A DNA stretch of 64,000 nucleotides from Amycolatopsis sp. CA-128772. Its GTDB lineage: Bacteria > Actinomycetota > Actinomycetes > Mycobacteriales > Pseudonocardiaceae. The stretch is from the NCBI RefSeq assembly GCF_002904295.1, contig NZ_PPHG01000089.1, positions 176,476 through 240,475 of the forward strand. Reading direction: 5' to 3'. The translations under genes and the position numbers were made by a program. Under the pieces are notes generated by a model, which was not told the DNA's origin, ran no database searches, and was given only the letters and a program-made list of their open reading frames with translations. The stretch's first letter is position 1. Each line of letters starts with the position of its first letter. Positions 1-9,091 of the stretch are shown here, in pieces.

Positions 1-1712
1 AAGCGGTGGGCCTCGTCACGCAGCCGCTGCAGCAGGTACAGCGCCTCCGACGTCCGGGGCAGGATCACCGGATCGGGGTCGGCGGGCAGCCAGACCTCCT
101 CCAGCCGCTTGGCCAGCCCGACCACGGAGATGTCGATGATGCCGAGCTCGGCCAGCACGTCCGCGGCCGCGGTGGCCTGCGGCCCGGCGCCGTCGACGAC
201 CAGCAGGTTCGGCGGGTAGGCGAACTTCTTCGGCCGTCCGGTCTCCGGGTCGAGCCCCGGCTTCGACGAGTCCGGCTCCTCGGCGGTTTCCTTCAGGTAG
301 CGGTAGAACCGGCGCCGGACGACCTCGGCGATCGAGGCGACGTCGCCCTCCGTGGCCGCCTCCCGCAGCGCGAAGCGCCGGTACTCGGACTTGCGCGCGA
401 GGCCGTCCTCGAACACGACGAGCGACGCCACGACGTCGCTGCCCTGGATGTGGCTGATGTCGATGCACTCGATGCGCAGCGGTGCGGTGTCGAGGGCCAG
501 GAACTCCTGCAGCTCGGTGAGGGCCGCCGAGCGGGCGGTGAGGTCGCCGGCGCGGCGCAGCTTGTGCTGGGTGAACGCCTCCCCGGCGTTGCGCTGCACG
601 GTCTCGGCCAGCGCCTTCTTGTCGCCGCGCTGCGGCACCCGCAGCTGGACCCGCGAGCCGCGCAGGCCGGTGAGCCACTCCGCGACCGCCTCGGCGTCGG
701 CGGGCAGCTCGGGCACCAGGACCTCGCGCGGGACGACCGGGCCGGAGTCGACCTCGTCGCGCGCGTCGAGGTCGGCTTCGTCGCCGTAGAACTGGGTGAG
801 GAAGTGGTCGACCAGCGCCGGGACGTCCATCTCCTCGGCCTTGTCGATCACCCAGCCGCGCTGCCCGCGGACCCGGCCGCCGCGCACGTGGAAGACCTGG
901 ACGGCGGCCTCGAGCTCGTCGTGGGCGAACGCGACGACGTCGGCGTCCGTGCCGTCGCCGAGCACCACGGCCTGCTTCTCCATGGCCCGGCGCAGGGCGC
1001 CGAGGTCGTCGCGCAGCCGCGCGGCGCGCTCGAACTCGAGCTCCCCGGACGCGGCCGCCATCTCGGCTTCGAGCCGCTTGATCATGACGTCGGTCTTGCC
1101 GGCCAGGAAGTCGCAGAAATCCTCGACGATGTCGCGGTGCTCGTCGGCCGAGACGCGGCCCACGCAGGGCGCCGAGCACTTGTCGATGTAGCCGAGCAGG
1201 CAGGGCCGGCCGATCTGGCCGTGGCGGCGGAACACCCCGGCCGAGCAGGTGCGCGCCGGGAAGACGCGCAGCAGCAGGTCGAGCGTCTCGCGGATGGCCC
1301 ACGCGTGCGCGTACGGGCCGAAGTACCGGACGCCCTTCTTGCGGGCGCCGCGGTAGACGTGCAGGCGCGGGAACTCCTCGTTCAGCGTCACCGCGAGCAC
1401 CGGGTAGCTCTTGTCGTCGCGGTAGCGGACGTTGAACCGGGGGTCGAACTCCTTGATCCAGTTGTACTCCAGCTGGAGTGCTTCGACCTCGGTGGTGACG
1501 ACGGTCCACTCGACGCTCGCCGCCGTGGTGACCATCTGGCGGGTGCGCGGGTGCAGGCCGGAGAGGTCGGCGAAGTAGGAGTTCAGCCTGCTGCGGAGGC
1601 TCTTCGCCTTGCCGACGTAGATGACCCGCTTGGTCGTGTCACGGAATTTGTACACGCCAGGGGCATCCGGGATGCTCCCCGGCGAGGGACGGTAGGTGGT
1701 CGGGTCAGCCAC
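1..1712 (-). CDS. uvrC: UvrABC excinuclease subunit C, C-terminus cut by window edge
   Basis: UvrC makes the dual incisions in nucleotide excision repair. The frame read leftward from GTG at 1712 begins MADPTTYRPSPG and shows the N-terminal GIY-YIG nuclease (GVYKF followed by VIYVGKAKSLRSRL), a UVR motif near residues 195-235 that contacts UvrB, and the RNase H-like second nuclease with IECIDISHIQGSD and LLVVDGAGPQ. The frame is open to base 1, so the C-terminal helix-hairpin-helix part lies outside. It is transcribed away from the secreted protease at 1877. Family assignment is certain; the GTG start fits the known N-terminus of the family. Confidence 0.96.
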   Translation of the reverse strand, partial: MADPTTYRPSPGSIPDAPGVYKFRDTTKRVIYVGKAKSLRSRLNSYFADLSGLHPRTRQMVTTAASVEWTVVTTEVEALQLEYNWIKEFDPRFNVRYRDDKSYPVLAVTLNEEFPRLHVYRGARKKGVRYFGPYAHAWAIRETLDLLLRVFPARTCSAGVFRRHGQIGRPCLLGYIDKCSAPCVGRVSADEHRDIVEDFCDFLAGKTDVMIKRLEAEMAAASGELEFERAARLRDDLGALRRAMEKQAVVLGDGTDADVVAFAHDELEAAVQVFHVRGGRVRGQRGWVIDKAEEMDVPALVDHFLTQFYGDEADLDARDEVDSGPVVPREVLVPELPADAEAVAEWLTGLRGSRVQLRVPQRGDKKALAETVQRNAGEAFTQHKLRRAGDLTARSAALTELQEFLALDTAPLRIECIDISHIQGSDVVASLVVFEDGLARKSEYRRFALREAATEGDVASIAEVVRRRFYRYLKETAEEPDSSKPGLDPETGRPKKFAYPPNLLVVDGAGPQATAAADVLAELGIIDISVVGLAKRLEEVWLPADPDPVILPRTSEALYLLQRLRDEAHR

Positions 1713-1876
1713 GTTGTCCAGACTATGGGGCGGCACCGACAGTTTTCGCACACCCCCGGGCTGCCCCACCGGAAGTAGGGTGTTCGCCCGGTTCCGACCT
1801 TCGTCGGTGTCCGCACCCGTGACCCGGTGGTTACTTTCCGACGGCGATCCGGTCCCCCACCGAAAGGATCACCGTC

Positions 1877-2599
1877 GTGAGCTTCCTCCGCTCCCTCGGC
1901 GCCGTCTCCGCGGCCGCCGTCGCCCTCACCCTCGCGGGCGGCGCGGTCGCCTCCGCGGGCGTCCAGCCGAACATCGTCGGCGGCACCACCGCGCCGGCGG
2001 TCTCCTGGGGCGCCCAGGTGTACGTCAACACGCCTGGCCGCGACTACCAGGGCTTCAACTGCTCCGGCACGGTCATCGCCGGCCGCTGGGTGCTGACCGC
2101 GGTGCACTGCCTCGACTCCGACGGCTCGGGCATGTACGTCCGCGTCGGCAGCAACACGCTGCTCTCGGGCACGAAGATCGCCGTCGACCACGAGTACGAG
2201 TCCCCGAACGGCGACATCGCGCTCCTGCACCTGGCCTCGGCGACGAGCACCTCGCCGATCTCGCTGGGCAGCACCGACCCGGCGACCGGCAGCACCAACC
2301 AGATCTACGGCTGGGGCCGCACCACCCCGACCGGGCCGCCGGCGACCTCGCTGAAGACGGCGAACGTCCAGGTGACCGGCCGCTCCACGGACGCCTACGG
2401 CGGCCGCGCGATCCAGAGCGTCGGCATCAACGGCTCGGCGTGGAAGGGCGACTCGGGCGGCCCGGAGATCTCCGGCGGGGTCCAGGTCGGCGTCGCGTCG
2501 ACGGTCCAGAACCAGAGCGGGTCGACCACCCGGGGCACGAACAACTACGCGAGCGTGGCGGCGAGCCGGTCCTGGATCCGGACGACCGCGGGCGTGTGA
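1877..2599 (+). CDS. Secreted S1-family (chymotrypsin-fold) serine protease
   Basis: A 240-residue exported endopeptidase. A Sec-type signal peptide (LGAVSAAAVALTLAGGAVAS) is followed almost directly by IVGGTTAP, the typical mature N-terminus of chymotrypsin-fold enzymes, so any propeptide is very short. The catalytic triad is visible as His in TAVHC, Asp in GDIALLHL and Ser in KGDSGGP. The residue usually equivalent to position 189 is Ser, so trypsin-like Arg/Lys specificity is not expected. The usual Cys just before the active-site loop is Trp. GTG start with AAAGGA eight bases upstream. It stands alone and ends in a strong terminator. Confidence 0.88.
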   Translation: MSFLRSLGAVSAAAVALTLAGGAVASAGVQPNIVGGTTAPAVSWGAQVYVNTPGRDYQGFNCSGTVIAGRWVLTAVHCLDSDGSGMYVRVGSNTLLSGTKIAVDHEYESPNGDIALLHLASATSTSPISLGSTDPATGSTNQIYGWGRTTPTGPPATSLKTANVQVTGRSTDAYGGRAIQSVGINGSAWKGDSGGPEISGGVQVGVASTVQNQSGSTTRGTNNYASVAASRSWIRTTAGV

Positions 2600-2603
2600 C
2601 TTC

Positions 2604-2635
2604 CCGGGGCGGCGCTTCGGCGCCGCCCCGGTTTT
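2604..2635 (+). terminator. Intrinsic terminator after the secreted protease
   Basis: An 11-bp perfect G/C stem (2604-2614 with 2621-2631, loop cttcgg) is followed by TTTT, five bases past the protease stop codon. It rules out the upstream TTG at 2634 as the xthA start. Confidence 0.85.
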
Positions 2636-2663
2636 GTCGGTGGCCTGTGGGATGCTCGCGGGC

Positions 2664-3440
2664 ATGCGGATCGCCACCTGGAACGTGAACTCGATCGTCC
2701 CCCGCCTGCCGCGCGTGCTGGGTTTCCTGGAGGAGACGGCGCCGGACGTGCTGTGCCTGCAGGAGCTGAAGACGACGACGGAGAAGTTCCCGCTGGCCGA
2801 GGTCGAGGCGCTGGGGTACGAGGTGGCGGCGTACGGGCTCGGGCGCTGGAACGGCGTCGGCATCGTGTCGAGGGTGGGCCTGTCGGACGTGGTGCGCGGC
2901 CTGCCGGACGAGCCTTCGTTCGAAGGTGCGGCGGAGGCGCGCGCGGTGGGCGCCACCTGCGGGGGTGTGCGGGTGTGGTCGGTGTACGTGCCCAACGGGC
3001 GCGAGCCGGACAACCCGCACTACGCGTACAAGCTGGAGTGGCTCTCGTCGCTGCACTCGCTGGTGGCGTCGGAGGTGTCGTCCGGGCCGTTCGCGGTACT
3101 GGGTGACTTCAACGTGGCCCCGACGGACGCGGACGTCTGGGACATCGCGCTGTTCGCGGAGTCGACACACGTGACCAAACCGGAGCGCGACGCCCTGGCC
3201 CGGCTGCGGGACCTGGGCTTGTCGGACGTCTTCCCGCGGCCGCTGAAGTACGACCACCCGTTCACGTACTGGGACTACCGGGCCGGGAACTTCCCGAACA
3301 ACAAGGGCATGCGGATCGACCTGGTGTACGGGAACTCCGCGTTCACCGACGCGGTGACGGATTCCTATGTGGACCGGAACGCGCGGAAGGGGAAGGGCCC
3401 TTCGGACCACGCGCCGATCGTGGTGGACCTGGACCTCTGA
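2664..3440 (+). CDS. xthA: Exodeoxyribonuclease III (AP endonuclease)
   Basis: Mg2+-dependent 3'-5' exonuclease and AP endonuclease of base excision repair. The 258-residue protein opens with MRIATWNVNSIVPRLP, the standard Xth N-terminus, which picks ATG 2664 over an in-frame ATG at 2652 and a TTG at 2634. Metal and catalytic motifs of the EEP fold are all visible: NVNS, LQELKT, the GDFNVAP loop and the C-terminal SDHAPIV. It is a stand-alone gene behind the protease terminator and converges on the rib operon. Full length for the family. Confidence 0.95.
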   Translation: MRIATWNVNSIVPRLPRVLGFLEETAPDVLCLQELKTTTEKFPLAEVEALGYEVAAYGLGRWNGVGIVSRVGLSDVVRGLPDEPSFEGAAEARAVGATCGGVRVWSVYVPNGREPDNPHYAYKLEWLSSLHSLVASEVSSGPFAVLGDFNVAPTDADVWDIALFAESTHVTKPERDALARLRDLGLSDVFPRPLKYDHPFTYWDYRAGNFPNNKGMRIDLVYGNSAFTDAVTDSYVDRNARKGKGPSDHAPIVVDLDL

Positions 3441-3464
3441 CCCGCCGAGCCGCAGCGCCAGGCG

Positions 3465-3908
3465 TCAGCCGCCGGTGGCCGCGCGGTGCAGTTTGCGCAG
3501 CGCGCGCACCGCTTCCACCGCGCGGTCCCGGTCCACGGACTGCACCGCCATCACCGCGTGGTACTCGTCGTCCGGCAGCTCCAGCCGGGCCCACGAAGCC
3601 CCGTCCGGAAAACTCACCGACAGCACATCGCTCCAGGCGAAGCGGCGGGTGACCAGGACGTTCCGGACCTCGATGCCCTCCGCGTCCGCCCGCACGCGCG
3701 CGATCGCGAACAGCATCACCCCGCACGCCAGCAGGATGCCGATGCCCACCATCGCCGCCTGGTCGGAACGTTGGAAGCGGACGCCCGTGTCGCCGGTGCG
3801 CAGCAGGACCGCCACCACGATGAACACCGCGAGCAGCGCCACCGCCAGCACGCTGCACATGATCATCGCCCGGCGCGGGCGGATCACCAGGGAAGTCGCC
3901 ACGCTCAC
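3465..3908 (-). CDS. Two-pass membrane protein with PH-like domain (Rv1417-like)
   Basis: 147 residues of unknown function. After a short basic start (LVIRPRR) come two membrane segments at about residues 16-38 and 50-70, then a cytoplasmic domain with EGIEVRNVLVTRRFAWSDV, which looks like the small bacterial PH-like fold. The GTG start overlaps the ribH stop in a GTGA, so it is the last gene of the riboflavin operon. M. tuberculosis has a comparable membrane protein just after ribH. A role in flavin metabolism is suggested only by position. Confidence 0.8.
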   Translation of the reverse strand: MSVATSLVIRPRRAMIMCSVLAVALLAVFIVVAVLLRTGDTGVRFQRSDQAAMVGIGILLACGVMLFAIARVRADAEGIEVRNVLVTRRFAWSDVLSVSFPDGASWARLELPDDEYHAVMAVQSVDRDRAVEAVRALRKLHRAATGG

Positions 3909-4411
3909 TGGAAACCCCGCTCGGTCCACGGCTGGCGCAGGCTCCGCAGCACGTGCGCGGAGTCCAGGGCGGCCACCGTCGCCTCGTAGCCCTTGTCCTC
4001 CTTCGAGCCCGGACGGCCCGAACGGTCGACGGCCTGCTCGTGCGTGTCGCACGTCAGGACGCCGTTGCCGACCGGGGTGCTCTCGTCCAGGGCCACCCGG
4101 GTCAGGCCCGCCGTCACCGCGTCGCACACGTACTCGAAGTGCGGGGTGCCGCCGCGGATGACCACGCCCAGCGCCACCACGGCGTCGTGGTTGCGGGCCA
4201 GCGCCTGCGCTACCACCGGGAGCTCGACCGCACCGGCCACGTGGACGACCGTCGGCTCCTCCTCCAGCTCCGCTTCCTTCGCCGCGGCCAGCGCCCGCTC
4301 CAGCAGGACGTCGGTGATGTCCGAGTTCCACTTCGTGGCGACGATGCCGAGCTTGAGGGACTTGCAGCCGGTCAGGTCCAGGGAAACGTCGGGACGGCCT
4401 TCGCCGCTCAC
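3905..4411 (-). CDS. ribH: 6,7-dimethyl-8-ribityllumazine synthase
   Basis: Condenses 5-amino-6-ribitylaminouracil with 3,4-dihydroxy-2-butanone 4-phosphate, the penultimate step of riboflavin synthesis; the family forms icosahedral or pentameric shells. At 168 residues it is full length and shows the family motifs VATKWNSDITDVLL near the N-terminus, the substrate loop VVALGVVIRGGTPHFEYV, and TPVGNGVLTCDTHEQAVDR. GTG start in a GTGA overlap with the ribBA stop, so translation is probably coupled. It follows ribE-ribBA and precedes a membrane protein. Confidence 0.96.
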   Translation of the reverse strand: MSGEGRPDVSLDLTGCKSLKLGIVATKWNSDITDVLLERALAAAKEAELEEEPTVVHVAGAVELPVVAQALARNHDAVVALGVVIRGGTPHFEYVCDAVTAGLTRVALDESTPVGNGVLTCDTHEQAVDRSGRPGSKEDKGYEATVAALDSAHVLRSLRQPWTERGFQ

Positions 4412-5736
4412 TGTGGTCCTCCATCCGCGTGCTCGGTGCCCGCGCCGACCTGGTCGTAGTGCTCCAGCTGGGCCAGGTCGTGGCCCATCCGGTCGCGCTT
4501 GGTCCGCAGGTAGCGCAGGTTCTCCGGGTTCGGCGAGATCGGCAGCGGCACCCGCCCGGTGACGCGCAGGCCGTAGCCCTCGAGGCCGATCCGCTTGGCC
4601 GGGTTGTTCGACAGCAGCCGCATGGTGCGGACGCCGAGGTCGCAGAGGATCTGCGCGCCGGTGCCGTAGTCGCGGGCGTCGGCCGGGACGCCGAGCGCGA
4701 GGTTCGCGTCGACGGTGTCCGCGCCGTCGTCCTGCAGCTGGTAGGCCTGCAGCTTGTGCAGGAGGCCGATGCCGCGGCCCTCGTGGCCGCGGATGTAGAG
4801 CACGACGCCGCGGCCTTCGGTGGCCACCGCTTCCAGGGCCGCCTCCAGCTGCGGGCCGCAGTCGCAGCGCAGCGAGCCGAAGACGTCGCCGGTCAGGCAC
4901 TCGGAGTGGACGCGCACCAGGATGTCCTGGCCGTCGCCGATCTCGCCGTAGACGAACGCGACGTGCTCGATGCCGTCCAGCAGCGAGTCGTAGCCGACCG
5001 CGCGGAACGTGCCCGCGGCCAGGGGGATCCGCGCCTCGGCGACCCGCTCGACCTGCTTCTCGGTGCGGCGGCGGTAGGCGATCAGGTCGGCGATGGTGAT
5101 GATGGCCAGGTCGTGGTCGGCGGCGAAGACCTCGAGCTCGTCGCGGCGCGCCATGTCGCCTTCGTCCTTCTGCGACACGATCTCGCAGAGCACGCCCGCC
5201 GGCGCGAGGCCGGCCATCCGGGCCAGGTCGACCGACGCCTCGGTGTGCCCGGGGCGGCGCAGCACGCCGCCTTCCTTGGCCCGCAGGGGCACGACGTGCC
5301 CGGGACGGCGGAAGTCCTTCGCCGTGGACGCCGGGTCGGCCAGCAGCCGGATGGTGTGCGCGCGGTCGGCGGCCGAGATGCCGGTGCTGATGCCCTCGGC
5401 GGCGTCGACCGTGACGCTGTACGCGGTCCCGCGCGCGTCCTGGTTGGTGTGGTACATCGGCGGCAGGTCCAGCCGGTCCGCTTCGGACTCGGTCAGCGCC
5501 ACGCAGACGTACCCCGAGGTGTAGCGGACCATGAAGGCCAGCAGCTCCGGCGTCGCCTTCTCGGCCGCGAAGATGAGGTCGCCCTCGTTCTCGCGGTCCT
5601 CGTCGTCGACCACGACGACCGCGCGGCCCGCCGCGATGTCCGCGATCGCCCGCTCGATGGCGTCGGCGTCGAACACCGCCCCGGTGCCGCACGGCGTCCA
5701 GCCCGCCTCGGGCGTGGGTGCACTCGTCTCACTCAT
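4408..5736 (-). CDS. ribBA: Bifunctional DHBP synthase / GTP cyclohydrolase II
   Basis: 442 residues with two riboflavin-pathway activities. The N-terminal half is 3,4-dihydroxy-2-butanone-4-phosphate synthase (DDEDRENEGDLIFAAE, FRRPGHVVPLRAKEGGVL, GHTEASVDLARMAG). The C-terminal half is GTP cyclohydrolase II with the zinc ligands in HSECLTGDVFGSLRCDCG and the GRGIGLLHKL loop. The C-terminal GTP cyclohydrolase motifs are intact, including RTMRLLSNNPAKR. ATG start in a 4-base ATGA overlap with the ribE stop. Both entry reactions of the pathway are therefore encoded here. Confidence 0.97.
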   Translation of the reverse strand: MSETSAPTPEAGWTPCGTGAVFDADAIERAIADIAAGRAVVVVDDEDRENEGDLIFAAEKATPELLAFMVRYTSGYVCVALTESEADRLDLPPMYHTNQDARGTAYSVTVDAAEGISTGISAADRAHTIRLLADPASTAKDFRRPGHVVPLRAKEGGVLRRPGHTEASVDLARMAGLAPAGVLCEIVSQKDEGDMARRDELEVFAADHDLAIITIADLIAYRRRTEKQVERVAEARIPLAAGTFRAVGYDSLLDGIEHVAFVYGEIGDGQDILVRVHSECLTGDVFGSLRCDCGPQLEAALEAVATEGRGVVLYIRGHEGRGIGLLHKLQAYQLQDDGADTVDANLALGVPADARDYGTGAQILCDLGVRTMRLLSNNPAKRIGLEGYGLRVTGRVPLPISPNPENLRYLRTKRDRMGHDLAQLEHYDQVGAGTEHADGGPQ

Positions 5737-6362
5737 GACCGCTCCTCCGTGCCGCCGTCCCGATTGTGCACCTGGTCGCGGATGTGCGCCTCGGCCAGCT
5801 TTTCCACGTACTTCGCGACCACGTCGACCTCGAGGTTGACCAGGTCACCGGGCTCGCGGCGGCCGAGGGTCGTCGCCTCCAGGGTGGTCGGGATCAGGGC
5901 CACCGAGAACCGGTCGGAGCCGATCGCCGCGACCGTCAGCGACACGCCGTCGACCGCGATGGAGCCCTTTTCGACCACGTACCGCGCCAGGTGGTCCGGC
6001 AGCGCGAACGTCGTGACGCCGTTGCCGTCGCGGCCGAGGAACACGCCGGTCCCGTCGACGTGGCCCTGCATGATGTGCCCGCCGAGCCGGCCGCCCGCCG
6101 GCGTCGCGCGCTCCAGGTTGACCCGGTCGCCGGCCGCGACCTTGGCCAGGCTCGAGCGCTGCAGCGTCTCGTCGACGACGTCGACGGTGAACTCACCGTC
6201 GGTCACCTCGACGACGGTGAGGCACACCCCGCTGACCGCGATCGAGTCGCCGTGCCCGGCGTCGCTGGTGACCAGCGGCCCGCGGACGCGCAGCCGGGCC
6301 GCGTTGGTCAGCTGCTCGACGGCGGTGACTTCGCCGATCTCCTCGACTATGCCGGTGAACAC
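5733..6362 (-). CDS. ribE: Riboflavin synthase, alpha subunit
   Basis: Dismutates two 6,7-dimethyl-8-ribityllumazine molecules to riboflavin. The 209-residue protein begins with the invariant MFTGIVEE and has two tandem lumazine-binding barrels: the first carries VSGVCLTV, the second VDGVSLTV and ends in LEVDVVAKYVEKL. It is the first gene of a ribE-ribBA-ribH-PH operon. Only 80 bases separate it from rpe, too short for an FMN riboswitch aptamer, and none was seen. The deaminase/reductase gene ribD, which lies between rpe and ribE in M. tuberculosis, is absent here. Confidence 0.96.
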   Translation of the reverse strand: MFTGIVEEIGEVTAVEQLTNAARLRVRGPLVTSDAGHGDSIAVSGVCLTVVEVTDGEFTVDVVDETLQRSSLAKVAAGDRVNLERATPAGGRLGGHIMQGHVDGTGVFLGRDGNGVTTFALPDHLARYVVEKGSIAVDGVSLTVAAIGSDRFSVALIPTTLEATTLGRREPGDLVNLEVDVVAKYVEKLAEAHIRDQVHNRDGGTEERS

Positions 6363-6442
6363 GTGCGCTGCCTCCTAGTGAGCCGGTCCTTCCATCCAAC
6401 ACCCGCCGCGGCCCGGTGGCTTCTCCGGTGCCGCCGCGAGCG

Positions 6443-7129
6443 TCAGCCGGCCCGGCCGCGGGCCGCCTGCTCGCGCAGCGCGGCGACCGCCTTGCCCGGG
6501 TCGGCCGCCCCGTAGACGGCGGATCCGGCGACGAAGCAGTCGACGCCCGCTTCGGCGGCCTGCTCGATGGTGTCGGCGTTGATGCCGCCGTCGATCTCGA
6601 CGACCAGCGTCAGGTGCCCGGTGTCGACCAGGCGCCGCGCGGTGCGGACCTTCTCCAGGACGTCCGGGATGAACGACTGCCCGCCGAAGCCCGGCTCGAC
6701 CGACATGACCAGCAGCGTGTCGTAGTGCGCGAGCGCGTCGAGCCACGGTTCGAGCGCGGTGCCCGGCTTGATCGACAGGCCGGCCTTCGCGCCCGCGGCG
6801 CGCAGGTTCTTCGCCAGCGCGATCGGGTCCTTCGCGGCCTCGGCGTGCACGGTGACGTTGTAGGCGCCGGCTTCGGCGTACCCGATCGCCCAGCGGTCCG
6901 GGTCGTCGATCATCAGGTGGCAGTCGATCGGCAGGTCGGTGCTGTCGATCAGGGCCTTGGCCACGGGCAGGCCGAGGGTCAGGTTCGGCACGAAGTGCGC
7001 GTCCATGACGTCGACGTGGACCCAGTCGGCGCGGTTCTGCCCGGCGCCGGCGACGGCGGCGATCTCCTCGCCGAGCCGGGCGAAGTCCGCCGCGAGGATG
7101 CTGGGTGCGATCAAAGGTCGGTCTGCCAC
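6443..7129 (-). CDS. rpe: Ribulose-phosphate 3-epimerase
   Basis: Interconverts ribulose 5-phosphate and xylulose 5-phosphate in the pentose phosphate pathway, and so feeds ribulose 5-phosphate to the adjacent riboflavin genes. The 228-residue TIM barrel shows IAPSILAADF, the metal-site segments WVHVDVMDAHFVPN and IDCHLMIDDPD, MSVEPGFGGQSFI and the phosphate loop VVEIDGGINADT followed by FVAGSAVYG. GTG start at 7129; no strong ribosome binding site was seen. Same strand as the rib operon and divergent from the sensor kinase. Confidence 0.96.
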   Translation of the reverse strand: MADRPLIAPSILAADFARLGEEIAAVAGAGQNRADWVHVDVMDAHFVPNLTLGLPVAKALIDSTDLPIDCHLMIDDPDRWAIGYAEAGAYNVTVHAEAAKDPIALAKNLRAAGAKAGLSIKPGTALEPWLDALAHYDTLLVMSVEPGFGGQSFIPDVLEKVRTARRLVDTGHLTLVVEIDGGINADTIEQAAEAGVDCFVAGSAVYGAADPGKAVAALREQAARGRAG

Positions 7130-7235
7130 GTTCCGAGTGTAGGAGGCCGCTGCTAACGCTCGCTAACCGGTTGTGACCAGGATCTGGCTCCGGAGAGGGA
7201 GGTCACGGATCCCGGTCGCGCCCTAACCTCGGCCC

Positions 7236-8435
7236 ATGTCCGGATTCCTGGTGTCCCTGGCGCGGATCGGCAGCTACCGCAGCCTTCCGTACACGGCCGT
7301 GAGCCTCCTGCTGGCCGCGCCGATCTCCCCGTTCGCCTTCGCCGTCGCGGTCTCGTTCGACGCCGACTCCCGCGTCCGCGCGCTCATCGCGGCGGTCGCG
7401 CTCGCGGTGCTGATGGGGCTGCTGGGCCTGCTGGGGCCGGTGCGGCGGCTGGGCGTCGGGCTCGCGAACGGCCTGCTCGGCACCCGCCTGCCCGCCCCGG
7501 CCCGGCGTCCGGACGCGGTGTCGCGGCTGCGGTCGGGCCTGTGGTCCGCGCTGCACACGGCCGTGAGCGGGGCCCTCGCCACCGTTCTGGGCTTCCTCGC
7601 GATCTCGATGTTCGTGCCGCTGGCGTGGCTGACCGGCGGGCAGGACCGGATCAGCTTCTTCCGGAACGACGTCCCGCTCGGCCCGTGGACCATCCTGTTC
7701 GGCCTCGCGGCGGTGGTCGCGGCGCTGGTGCTCGCCGCGGCCGCCACCATCGGCTTCCGGGTCGGTGCCACGACGCTGCTGGGCCCGTCCGCGGCCGAGC
7801 TCACGGCGGCCGCCGAGCAGCGTTCGGCCGTGCTCGCCCAGCGCAACCGGCTGGCCCGGGAGCTGCACGACTCCATCGGGCACACGCTCACCACGTCGAC
7901 CATCCAGGCGGCGGCCGCGGCCGAGCTGGTCGAGGCGGACCCGGCCCAGGTGCGGCGCGCACTCGGCACGATCGAAGAAGCGTCTCGAAGCGCCCTCGAG
8001 GACCTCGACCACGTCCTGGGCCTGCTGCGCGACGAACCGGCGGCCAAGGCGCCGACGCGCACGCTGGCCGAGGTGGACGTCCTCGCCGTGCGCGCCCGCG
8101 AAGCCGGGCTCGACGTCCGCCTGGCCGTCACCGGGCCGGTCGCGGCGCTGCCCGCCACGGTGTCGCGCGAGGGCTACCGGATCGTCCAGGAAGGGCTGAC
8201 GAACGCGCTGCGCCACGCCGGCCCGGGCACGGTCGACGTCCGCGTCGAGGCCGGTCCGGAGCAGCTCGGCATCGCGGTCGTCAACCCGTTGCCCGGCGAC
8301 GCGCCCCGGACCGGGCGGCGCGGGCTGGCCGGGCTCGCCGAGCGGGTCGGGGCGCTGCGCGGCGAGCTCGACGCCGGCCCCGACGGCGGGCAGTGGCGGC
8401 TGAGGGCGACCATCCCGCTGCGGGCGGGCGCGTGA
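7236..8435 (+). CDS. NarL-type sensor histidine kinase
   Basis: 399-residue membrane kinase of a two-component system. The N-terminal half has four or so hydrophobic segments (about residues 17-45, 50-70, 105-135, 150-180) with no obvious extracytoplasmic sensor domain. A HisKA_3 dimerisation domain follows with the phospho-acceptor His near residue 211 in RELHDSIGHTLT, then an HATPase domain with EGLTNALRHAG (N box) and GRRGLAGLAERV (G box). The stop overlaps the start of the response regulator in a GTGA, so the two are made together. Signal unknown. Confidence 0.93.
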   Translation: MSGFLVSLARIGSYRSLPYTAVSLLLAAPISPFAFAVAVSFDADSRVRALIAAVALAVLMGLLGLLGPVRRLGVGLANGLLGTRLPAPARRPDAVSRLRSGLWSALHTAVSGALATVLGFLAISMFVPLAWLTGGQDRISFFRNDVPLGPWTILFGLAAVVAALVLAAAATIGFRVGATTLLGPSAAELTAAAEQRSAVLAQRNRLARELHDSIGHTLTTSTIQAAAAAELVEADPAQVRRALGTIEEASRSALEDLDHVLGLLRDEPAAKAPTRTLAEVDVLAVRAREAGLDVRLAVTGPVAALPATVSREGYRIVQEGLTNALRHAGPGTVDVRVEAGPEQLGIAVVNPLPGDAPRTGRRGLAGLAERVGALRGELDAGPDGGQWRLRATIPLRAGA

Positions 8436-9091
8436 CGCCGTCGGTGCTGCTCGCCGACGACGAGCCGCTGGTCCGCACCGGGTTGCGGGCGCTGCTGGAG
8501 CAGCAGGGCCTGCCGGTGGTGGGCGAGGCGGCCGACGGCGGCGAGGTCCTCGACGCGGTGCGGCGGACGCGGCCGGACGTGGTGCTGATGGACGTGCGGA
8601 TGCCCGGCGTGGACGGCATCGAAGCCACCCGGCAGGTGCTCGCGGCGCTCGCCGATCCGCCGAAGATCCTCGTCGTCACGACCTTCGACAACGACGACTA
8701 CGTGCACGAAGCGCTGCTCGCCGGGGCCAGCGGGTTCCTGCTGAAGCGGGCGCGCAAGGAGGAGATCGCGCACGCCGTGCGGACGGTCGCCGCGGGCGAG
8801 TCGCTGCTGTTCCCGGAGGCGATCCGGCGGCTGGTGAGCGGCCGGACCGCGGGCGGGAAGCACGCGCGGGCGGCGAAGACCCTCACCCGGCGCGAAGCCG
8901 AGGTGCTGCGGCTCGTCGCCACCGGACTGTCCAACCAGGACACCGCGGCGGCGCTGGTGATCAGCCTGGAGACGGTGAAGACCCACGTGGGCAACGTCTT
9001 CGCCAAGCTCGGCGCCGGGAACCGCAGCCAGGCGGTCGTCATCGCGTACGAAGCCGGGGTCGTCAAGCCGGGGCACCTCGCCGGTCAATAA
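8432..9091 (+). CDS. LuxR/NarL-family response regulator
   Basis: 219-residue partner of the overlapping kinase. The receiver domain shows the acidic pocket LLADDEPLVRTGLRALL, the phospho-acceptor Asp near residue 54 in VVLMDVRMPGVDG, the switch Thr in VVTTF and the Lys in LLKRARKEE. The C-terminal LuxR helix-turn-helix is LTRREAEVLRLVATG with NQDTAAALVISLETVKTHV. GTG start shared with the kinase stop. Targets unknown; it could control the downstream alkaline phosphatase, but a 165-base gap and the lack of an evident binding motif make that speculative. Confidence 0.94.
   Translation: MTPSVLLADDEPLVRTGLRALLEQQGLPVVGEAADGGEVLDAVRRTRPDVVLMDVRMPGVDGIEATRQVLAALADPPKILVVTTFDNDDYVHEALLAGASGFLLKRARKEEIAHAVRTVAAGESLLFPEAIRRLVSGRTAGGKHARAAKTLTRREAEVLRLVATGLSNQDTAAALVISLETVKTHVGNVFAKLGAGNRSQAVVIAYEAGVVKPGHLAGQ

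Noticed and set aside
6363..6442. FMN riboswitch before ribE
   Set aside because: The gap is too short for the aptamer, and its conserved AGGG...and GCAGG-type segments are absent.
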